Positions 1 to 5,975 of a DNA stretch of 64,000 nt are shown here, piece after piece; the stretch's first letter is position 1, and each line of letters opens with the position of its first letter. This DNA is from Streptomyces fumigatiscleroticus (GTDB lineage: Bacteria > Actinomycetota > Actinomycetes > Streptomycetales > Streptomycetaceae). The stretch lies in contig NZ_BMQF01000001.1 of assembly GCF_014647975.1 (NCBI RefSeq), positions 124,001 to 188,000 of the forward strand, read 5' to 3'. The position numbers and the translations under genes are program-made. The notes beneath the pieces were generated by a model. That model made no database searches and was not told the origin of the DNA. It saw nothing but the letters and a program-made list of their open reading frames with translations.

Positions 1-1
1 G

Positions 2-664
2 CTCGTGAGCGAGGGCGGGGTCGAGGGCCCCTACCGGATCGCCGAGGGCAATCTCGCCAAGCCCTTCGGCGAGTCGTTCATCGGGGGACCCGGCTTCATC
101 GAGCCGGGCGCGTACTACCACATCGACGGCAGCCTCTACACCGAGGACGACGACGCGTGGCTGGTGCTGCACAACCATCTGTACGCGAAGTTCCGGGACG
201 ACATGGAGGACATCGTCCCGACGACGGATCTCCCGGCGTTCCAGCAGACGCCCTACTCACCCGAGCCGTATCTCGAAGGCGCATACGTGTTCAAGTACGG
301 GGGCAAGTACTACCTCCTCCACGCCGCGTGGGACCGGACCTCCGTCAACGCCTACGGCAGCACGCGCAACGCCTACGACACGGCCGCCGCCGGCCGCGTG
401 CAATACCAGTACGACGCGGTCGTCGCCGTCTCGGACGCCTTCGAGGGCCCGTACTCCCAGCGGTGGACCGCCGGTGTCGGCGCCGGGCACAACAACTTCT
501 TCGTGGACCACAGGGGCGACCTGTGGGCGACCTTCTTCCGCAACCCGGCCGCCGGGTACTGGTCCGACCCCTCGCGCGCCGGCGACGCCGCCGTGCCCGG
601 TGTCGTACGGCTGGAGTGGACCGGCCCGAAGGGCAACCGTCTGTACGTCCGGCGCCGGAGGTAA
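2..664 (+). CDS. GH43-like glycosidase, C-terminal part
   Basis: The frame is open from the window edge to a TAA, so the gene begins upstream and about 220 residues are visible. The visible part reads like the later blades of a five-bladed beta-propeller glycosidase of the GH43 type (arabinanase/xylosidase clan): a YLEGAYVFKYGGKYYLLHA stretch (Glu codon at 275-277, a likely general acid) followed by a GHNNFF segment near the C-terminus. Substrate is unknown; family members cleave arabinan, xylan or galactan outside the cell. The signal peptide and catalytic base would lie outside the window. The nearest downstream gene is 160 bp away and functionally unrelated. The family call is moderately secure; specificity cannot be read from this fragment. 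Confidence 0.65.
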   Translation, partial: LVSEGGVEGPYRIAEGNLAKPFGESFIGGPGFIEPGAYYHIDGSLYTEDDDAWLVLHNHLYAKFRDDMEDIVPTTDLPAFQQTPYSPEPYLEGAYVFKYGGKYYLLHAAWDRTSVNAYGSTRNAYDTAAAGRVQYQYDAVVAVSDAFEGPYSQRWTAGVGAGHNNFFVDHRGDLWATFFRNPAAGYWSDPSRAGDAAVPGVVRLEWTGPKGNRLYVRRRR

Positions 665-825
665 CGGCCGGGGCGAACGGCCGATGGTGCGGCGGCGGTG
701 CGGCCGGGGAGCTGGTAGGCCGGAGGAGGTGACGGCCGCGCTGTGCGGGGTTACGGCCTTCGAGGCGGGAGACCCAGCAGAGCGAGCGGAGGCCGATACC
801 CGTGCCGACGGAGGGAGACAGCGTG

Positions 826-1398
826 ATGGCGACCACCACCGACGAGGCCGGTGCCGATGCGGCCCCGGCCGGTCTTCGGCTGCCGGGCATCCTGCTGGGA
901 GTGGGGCTCGGCGGATTCGTCGACGGCATCCTGCTGCACCAGCTGTTGCGGTGGCATCACATGCTCACCAGCACCAACCACGACCGTATCGGGGTGAAGT
1001 ACTACGACCCCGACACCGTCTCGGGGCTGGAGATGAACACGGTGTGGGACGGCATCTTCCACGTCGTGTGCTGGCTCGCCGTGCTGACCGGTCTCGCGGT
1101 CCTGTACTCGCGCGTCACCCGCGACCGGCGCCGGGTGTGGACCTCCCGGGTGCTGTGGGGCTGGGTCCTGGCCGGCTGGGGGCTGTTCAACCTGGTCGAA
1201 GGCGTCCTGGACCATCACGTTCTGGGCATCCACCACGTCCACGCCGGTGATCACCAGATCTGGTGGGACCTGGGCTTCCTGCTGCTGGGTGCGGTGCTGC
1301 TGGCCGGCGGCCGGCTGCTCCAGCGCAGCGGGCAGCCCTTCGACCCCGACGCCCCCGCTCCCACCGCCACCGTCCGCCAGAGGGGACGGAGCGCATGA
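826..1398 (+). CDS. DUF2243 family membrane protein
   Basis: A 190-residue integral membrane protein with about four hydrophobic segments (GVGLGGFVDGILLHQLLRWH near the N-terminus, then three more). The pattern of conserved His residues in WHH, HHVLGIHH and the FVDGILLHQ start matches the DUF2243 family, whose function is not established. Members are commonly found next to cytochrome c oxidase assembly (CtaG-type) genes, as here. An upstream in-frame GTG at 802 exists, but the ribosome site GGAGGGAG (810-816) sits 8-9 bases before ATG 826, so that start was chosen. The stop overlaps the next start (ATGA), indicating translational coupling and joint function, probably in heme or copper handling at the membrane (inference). 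Confidence 0.8.
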   Translation: MATTTDEAGADAAPAGLRLPGILLGVGLGGFVDGILLHQLLRWHHMLTSTNHDRIGVKYYDPDTVSGLEMNTVWDGIFHVVCWLAVLTGLAVLYSRVTRDRRRVWTSRVLWGWVLAGWGLFNLVEGVLDHHVLGIHHVHAGDHQIWWDLGFLLLGAVLLAGGRLLQRSGQPFDPDAPAPTATVRQRGRSA

Positions 1399-2252
1399 CG
1401 GGGCACGACCATCCCCTGCCCGGGCAGGCCCCGGGCGGCGGGCTGCCGGAGTCCGGGCTGCCCGCACTCGCCGTGCTGGTGTGCGCCGCCGTCTACCTGC
1501 GTCTGGCCCGCCGGGCGCGGCGCCGCAATCCCGCCCGGGGCTGGAGCCGCCGCCGCACCGCGAGCTTCCTCCTCGGGCTGGCGCTGGTGGCGGTGGCGCT
1601 GTTGCCGCCGGTCGCGTCGTTCGCGCATGCCGATTTCCGCGGGCACATGGTCCAGCACCTGCTGATCGGCATGTACGCCCCGCTCGCCCTGGTGCTCGGC
1701 GCTCCGGTCACCCTGCTGCTGCGCACGCTGCCCGCCGTTCGCGCCCGCCGGCTCTCCCGTGTCCTGCACGGCCGTCCCGCGCGGCTGCTGACGCACCCGG
1801 CCGTCGCGCTGGGACTGTCCACCGGCAGCCTCGTGGTGCTGTACTTCACCCCCGTGTACAACGCCGCCACGGCCCGTCCGGCCGGGCACTGGCTGCTGCA
1901 CGCGCACTTCCTGCTGTCGGGATGCCTGTTCGCCCACGTCGTCGCCGGACCCGACCCCGCCCCTGCCCGGCCCGGCGTCCGTGCCCGTCTGGTCGTCCTC
2001 GGCGTCGCCATCGCCGCGCACGCCGTGGTCTCGCAGCTGATGTACGGCGGCTTCTGGGCCGACATCCACGCCCCCGTCCCCGAGGTGCGGGGCGGTGCGG
2101 AGATCATGTACTACGGCGGTGACATCGCCGAACTCCTCCTCGCCGCGGCCCTCGTCACCACCTGGCGCCCGCGGCGCGGACGCCCGCGCGCCCGGCCGGG
2201 GGCGACCGGCTTGACCTCAAGCAAACTTGAGGTCGCAGCCTGGGACGCATGA
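1395..2252 (+). CDS. CtaG/caa3-type cytochrome c oxidase assembly protein
   Basis: A 285-residue polytopic membrane protein. The segment FAHADFRGHMVQHLLIGMYA followed by APLALVLGAPVTLLLRTLP is typical of the Caa3_CtaG family, which helps assemble the CuB centre of heme-copper oxidases or acts in copper uptake. About seven hydrophobic spans are visible, with His residues in the second and later spans. The ATG at 1395 overlaps the stop of the DUF2243 gene and the stop overlaps the ATG of the esterase gene. The last codons (about 2211-2241) double as a SoxR-type regulatory site for the following gene. Family call is firm; whether it serves an oxidase or copper import is not resolved. Confidence 0.82.
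   Translation: MTGHDHPLPGQAPGGGLPESGLPALAVLVCAAVYLRLARRARRRNPARGWSRRRTASFLLGLALVAVALLPPVASFAHADFRGHMVQHLLIGMYAPLALVLGAPVTLLLRTLPAVRARRLSRVLHGRPARLLTHPAVALGLSTGSLVVLYFTPVYNAATARPAGHWLLHAHFLLSGCLFAHVVAGPDPAPARPGVRARLVVLGVAIAAHAVVSQLMYGGFWADIHAPVPEVRGGAEIMYYGGDIAELLLAAALVTTWRPRRGRPRARPGATGLTSSKLEVAAWDA
2211..2249 (+). promoter_or_regulatory. SoxR/MerR-type box and promoter inside ctaG-like gene
   Basis: A 9-bp perfect inverted repeat, GACCTCAAG (2213-2221) and CTTGAGGTC (2226-2234), separated by CAAA, overlaps a -35 element TTGACC (2211-2216). A weak -10 (CAGCCT, 2236-2241) follows after 19 bp, the long spacer typical of MerR-family promoters. The palindrome matches the SoxR box consensus (CCTCAAG...CTTGAGG). 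The predicted transcription start falls at or beside ATG 2249, so the esterase mRNA could be leaderless. The site lies within the last codons of the upstream gene. Confidence 0.65.
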
Positions 2253-3472
2253 GCAACGACACCGGCATCGCTACCGATACCGATACCGATACCGATACCG
2301 ATTCCGATCCCACCCGTGTGCGGCGGGCCGACGTCCGCCCGCTGTCCGGCGCCGCTCTCGACGAGCTCGCCGAGACCATCGCCGCCTCGGCGACGATCGT
2401 CGGCATCGGGGAGGCCACCCGCTTCTCCCGGGAGACCTTCGACACACGGGAGAAGCTCTTCCGCCGGCTGGTGCGGCACCACGGGTTCCGGGCCCTGGCA
2501 ATCCAGGACAGTGCCGGCGTCGCCGCCGGCCTCGACGGATACGTGCGCGGCGGCGACGGCTCGGCCGTGTCCGCCCTCGACGGCGCCTGGCGTCCCTGGC
2601 GCACCGCCGAGATGGCCGCGGCGCTGGAGTGGATACGGGCGTTCAACGAGGACCACCCGGACGACCCCGTCCGGATCTTCGGGGTGAAGCCCGTGCAGGC
2701 GCGGCCCCAGGACTACGACGCCGTCCTGGAGCACGTACGCGAGTCGGCCCCCGAACGGTGGCCGGAGGTGGCGTTCCACCTGGACCGGATCCGGACCGCC
2801 CACACCACCGACGAGCATGTCCAGCGGGCCCGGGGCACACATCCGGGGCGGCCGTTCGCCGACCATGCCCGCGACGCGCTCGCACTGGTGCGGTCGGTGC
2901 CCGGGGCCGACCGGACCGACGGCGTCCTGGCGCGCATGCGGCTGATCGTGGACTTCCATGAGCGCAGCGTCGCCGGGCGGGGCGGCTACGCGGGCGACGC
3001 CGACGGGTGGGCCGACGCCGTGAGCGACTGGCAGCGGCGCACCGGTGCGCGTGTGGCCTACTGGGACGGCATCGCGCACACCTCGGCGGCCCCGGTGTCC
3101 CTGGGGCTGAGCCCCGAGCGTGGCGCGCACCCCGGCGTCGGCGCCCTGCTGCGCCGCCGTCACGGCGCGCGCTATGTCTCCGTGGCGATCGGCTTCCACC
3201 ACGGGGACCTGGGTGTCGTCGACGTCCCGGAGCCGGCCGGAGACCTCATCGACGCGGAGCTCGGCGCGATGGATCCGCCCGACCACTGGCTGGACCTGCG
3301 CCAGGACGCCGTACGCCGCCGCTGGGACGGCCCGGCGAGGACCCGGGTGATCAGCGGCGTGTACGACCCGTCCCGGGACGCCGCCGAGCACATCGCGGTG
3401 GCCTCCCTCGCCGACGCGTTCGACGTGTTCATCCACATCCGCCGGGTGTCCCCCGTGCGATGGCTGGAGTGA
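2249..3472 (+). CDS. Erythromycin esterase family hydrolase
   Basis: A 407-residue protein of the erythromycin esterase-like family (EreA/EreB and many broader relatives). Recognition rests on the N-terminal block VGIGEATRFSRETF, then KLFRRLVRHHGFRALAIQDS, and the later FHHGDLG and HWLDLR segments; length matches the family. EreB-type enzymes open the macrolactone, but most actinobacterial members have unknown substrates, so resistance is only one possibility. Residues 9-20 are a Thr-Asp repeat encoded by a hexanucleotide array. The start overlaps the stop of the CtaG-like gene, and a SoxR-type box lies directly upstream, suggesting induction by redox-active compounds separately from the upstream pair. 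A short hairpin follows the stop. Confidence 0.8.
   Translation: MSNDTGIATDTDTDTDTDSDPTRVRRADVRPLSGAALDELAETIAASATIVGIGEATRFSRETFDTREKLFRRLVRHHGFRALAIQDSAGVAAGLDGYVRGGDGSAVSALDGAWRPWRTAEMAAALEWIRAFNEDHPDDPVRIFGVKPVQARPQDYDAVLEHVRESAPERWPEVAFHLDRIRTAHTTDEHVQRARGTHPGRPFADHARDALALVRSVPGADRTDGVLARMRLIVDFHERSVAGRGGYAGDADGWADAVSDWQRRTGARVAYWDGIAHTSAAPVSLGLSPERGAHPGVGALLRRRHGARYVSVAIGFHHGDLGVVDVPEPAGDLIDAELGAMDPPDHWLDLRQDAVRRRWDGPARTRVISGVYDPSRDAAEHIAVASLADAFDVFIHIRRVSPVRWLE
2273..2308 (+). repeat. ACCGAT hexanucleotide array (5 perfect + 1 variant)
   Basis: Five perfect ACCGAT units followed by one TCCGAT lie near the 5' end of the esterase gene and encode alternating Thr-Asp. Copy-number change would add or remove two residues without shifting the frame. 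Confidence 0.9.
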
Positions 3473-3474
3473 GC

Positions 3475-3493
3475 CGGCTGCTTCCCGCAGCCG
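3475..3493 (+). terminator. Hairpin after esterase gene
   Basis: A perfect 7-bp stem CGGCTGC/GCAGCCG with a TTCCC loop begins three bases after the esterase stop. No U-tract follows, which is usual for Streptomyces terminators. Confidence 0.55.
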
Positions 3494-3638
3494 TCGGCCG
3501 TCGCGGCGGGACCGCGCAGGTTCGCGGAACGGTGATCGCGGGAAACACACAGAAGCCACGGCTCCGGACCGCGTCATGTGCGCGCGGCGGTCAGCGGCTG
3601 ACGGAAACCGGTGACCACCCCCGTCCATGAGGGGGTTA

Positions 3639-3662
3639 CCTGCACCCCCGTCCGGGGGCAGG
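3639..3662 (+). promoter_or_regulatory. GC hairpins in desaturase upstream region
   Basis: The segment 3615-3662 carries two near-copies of CACCCCCGTCC, each followed by GGGGG. The second folds as CCTGC-A-CCCCC / GGGGGCAGG with a 4-base loop. It lies about 40 bp before the preferred desaturase start and may be an operator or attenuator. If translation began at the upstream GTG 3611 it would be coding, which is less likely. Confidence 0.35.
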
Positions 3663-3703
3663 CGTCATTCTGCGTCCGGAGAAGCGTTCACATACTGGAG
3701 CAC

Positions 3704-4750
3704 ATGGTCAATTCGACGGTGCTCATGGAGAACTCGTCCTCGCGCGGGCGGGAAAGCGGCAGCGATTACGCCGAACTGTCACGCCGGATATCCGATGCCG
3801 GGCTGCTGCGGCGCCGCCCGCTGTACTACGGCGTGCGCTTCGGAATCGTGGGCCTCGCGCTGGCGGGAAGCGCCGCGGCCTTTCTCGCCCTGGGGGACAG
3901 CTGGAGCCAGCTGTTCGTGGCGGCCGGTCTGGCCGTGGTCTTCGGCCAGCTGGGGCTGGCCGCCCACGACCTCGCCCACCGGCAGGTCTTCTCCCGCCGA
4001 CGCCCCAGCGAGATCGGCGGCCTGCTGGTGGCCGACGTCCTCCTGGGCATGAGTTACGGCTGGTGGATGAACAAGCACACCCGCCACCACGCCAACCCCA
4101 ATCACGAGGAGAAGGACCCGGACGTCGCCCCCGATCTCCTCGTATGGTCACGGCGTCAGGCACGCAAGGCCCGGGGACTTCCCCGCTTCATCGGCAAACA
4201 CCAGGCCGCGCTGTTCTTTCCGCTGCTGACCCTGGAAGGGCTCAATCTGAGTTTCAGCAGTTTCAAGGCGCTGCGCAGTCCGTCGATGAAACGGCCGGTA
4301 CTGGAGGGCACGCTTCTCGTCGCCCACTTCCTCCTCTACTTCGGCGGCCTGTTCACGATTCTCTCCCCCGGCAAGGCGCTCGCCTTCATCGCCGTCCACC
4401 AGGGCCTGTTCGGGCTCTATCTCGGTTCGGTCTTCGCCCCCAACCACAAGGGCATGCCGATGATCGAGGACGGCACGCGGCTGGACTTCCTGCGCCGCCA
4501 GGTGCTCACCTCCCGCAATGTCCGCGGCGGCCCGCTCGTCGACGCCTTCATGGGCGGGCTCAACTACCAGATCGAGCATCACCTCTTCCCCAGCATGCCG
4601 ACGCCCGCCCTGGGCCGGGCCCAGCTCATCACCGAGCGGTACTGCGCCGAACTGGGCATCCCGTACCACCGGACCGGGCTGCTCGCCTCGCACCGGGAGG
4701 CGCTGCGCCATCTCAGGAGCGTCGGGGAGCCGCTGCGCGACGCCCGCTGA
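3704..4750 (+). CDS. Membrane fatty acid desaturase (three His boxes)
   Basis: A 348-residue membrane desaturase of the acyl-lipid/acyl-CoA type. The three iron-binding His boxes are present: HDLAH (88-92), HTRHH (125-129) and QIEHH (289-293). The QIEHH form and overall order resemble the linoleoyl/DesA3-like desaturases, which insert cis double bonds in acyl chains using a diiron centre and external electron donors. Hydrophobic spans flank the boxes. ATG 3704 was preferred over GTG 3611, because the intervening sequence holds hairpins and a CATACT -10-like hexamer (3691-3696) that would place the transcript start at or near this ATG; GGAG at 3697-3700 is rather close to the ATG. No dedicated ferredoxin or reductase gene is adjacent. 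The regiospecificity cannot be told from sequence. Confidence 0.88.
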   Translation: MVNSTVLMENSSSRGRESGSDYAELSRRISDAGLLRRRPLYYGVRFGIVGLALAGSAAAFLALGDSWSQLFVAAGLAVVFGQLGLAAHDLAHRQVFSRRRPSEIGGLLVADVLLGMSYGWWMNKHTRHHANPNHEEKDPDVAPDLLVWSRRQARKARGLPRFIGKHQAALFFPLLTLEGLNLSFSSFKALRSPSMKRPVLEGTLLVAHFLLYFGGLFTILSPGKALAFIAVHQGLFGLYLGSVFAPNHKGMPMIEDGTRLDFLRRQVLTSRNVRGGPLVDAFMGGLNYQIEHHLFPSMPTPALGRAQLITERYCAELGIPYHRTGLLASHREALRHLRSVGEPLRDAR

Positions 4751-4790
4751 GAACGGCAGGCCGTACGGGCGGCAACTCGCCGACGGATCC

Positions 4791-4823
4791 GTTCAGTCGG
4801 GATTCATCGCGGTGTCACCACCG
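4791..4823 (+). promoter_or_regulatory. PHO-box-like triple 11-bp direct repeat
   Basis: Three consecutive 11-bp units, GTTCAGTCGGG, ATTCATCGCGG and TGTCACCACCG, each carry a TTCA/GTCA core at the same position. This is the format of the Streptomyces PhoP direct-repeat units. A TACCGT -10-like hexamer follows at 4829-4834, and the phytase start is 54 bp further on. PhoR-PhoP control of a phytase makes biological sense. Confidence 0.6.
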
Positions 4824-4887
4824 GCTTCTACCGTCCCCCTGCCCTCACGAGCCGTCGCGGGGGCACCGACCCGGAAGGAGCCCGCCT

Positions 4888-5922
4888 GTGCGCGCAGCCA
4901 GGTCCGCCGTACGCACCACCGCGGTCGCCGCAGTCGCCGCGGCAGCCCTGCTCACCCAGGCCGCGTCGCCGGCCCGGGCCGCCGTCGACTTCGACGTGAC
5001 GGCGACCGTGGAGACCACTCCCGTCTCGCACAGCGGTGACGCCGCCGACGACCCGGCGATCTGGGTCAACCCCACCGACCCCGCCAGGTCGGCGGTCATC
5101 GGCACCGACAAGAAGGGGGCGCTGGAGGTCTACGACCTCGCCGGCGCCCGCCTCCAGCGCATCAGCGGCGACCACGGCAACAACGTCGACCTGCGCGGCG
5201 ACATCGTCGTCTCCGCGGACGACGAGGCGGAGGACGGCGACGGCGCCCTGCACGTCTACCGCATCGACCCCGCCACCCGGCTCCTCACCCATCTGGCGGA
5301 CATCCCCACCGAGGTCACCGCCCACGGCCTCTGCATGTACCAGTCGCCCACCACGGGCAAGCTCTACGCCTACCCCAACTCCACCTCCGGCCGGCTGGAG
5401 CAGTGGGAGATCACCGTGAGCGGTGACACGGTCTCCGCGACGTCGGTCCGGCTCTTCGACGCGGGCACCGCCGTGGAGGGCTGCTACGCCGACGAGCGCA
5501 CCGGCAAGCTGTACCTCGGCGAGGAGGACGTCGGCGTCTGGGTCTACGGCGCCGAGCCGACCGCGGGCACCGCCCGCGCCCGGCTCGACTCCACCGGCTC
5601 CTCCGGGCACCTCACCGCCGACGTCGAGGGCATCACCGCGGCCGGCGACCGCCTGTTCGTCTCCTCCCAGGGCAGCGACGACTACACCGCCTACGACCGG
5701 GGCTCCGGCGCCTACCTCGGCCGGTTCTCCGTGGCCGACGGCACGGCGGCCGACGACTGCGAGGACACCGACGGCATCGACGCGACCGCGTCCGCCCTCG
5801 GCACCGCCTTCCCGCAGGGCCTGTTCGTGTGCCAGGACGGCTCGAACTCCGCGCCCGGCACCAGCGGCAACCAGAACTTCAAGTTCGTACCGTTGCAGCG
5901 GATCACCGCCGCCCTCGGCTGA
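4888..5922 (+). CDS. Secreted beta-propeller 3-phytase
   Basis: A 344-residue exported protein. Residues 1-30 form an Arg-rich signal peptide with a hydrophobic Ala core ending in a SPARA-type cleavage region. The mature part has the beta-propeller phytase marks: DAADDPAIWVNPTDPARS early on, then VIGTDKKGALEVYDL, LYLGEEDVGVWVY, and DVEGI with acidic clusters that would bind Ca2+. Such enzymes release phosphate from Ca-phytate outside the cell. The GTG start is supported by GGAAGGAG (4873-4880) seven bases upstream. The gene is monocistronic and converges on the LuxC-P450 gene with 53 bp between stops. A PHO-box-like repeat upstream suggests phosphate-starvation control. High confidence. Confidence 0.9.
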   Translation: MRAARSAVRTTAVAAVAAAALLTQAASPARAAVDFDVTATVETTPVSHSGDAADDPAIWVNPTDPARSAVIGTDKKGALEVYDLAGARLQRISGDHGNNVDLRGDIVVSADDEAEDGDGALHVYRIDPATRLLTHLADIPTEVTAHGLCMYQSPTTGKLYAYPNSTSGRLEQWEITVSGDTVSATSVRLFDAGTAVEGCYADERTGKLYLGEEDVGVWVYGAEPTAGTARARLDSTGSSGHLTADVEGITAAGDRLFVSSQGSDDYTAYDRGSGAYLGRFSVADGTAADDCEDTDGIDATASALGTAFPQGLFVCQDGSNSAPGTSGNQNFKFVPLQRITAALG

Positions 5923-5975
5923 ACCATGTCCCGCACGGGCCCGCCGTCCATACGGCGCCGCACCGCCGCCCGGGC

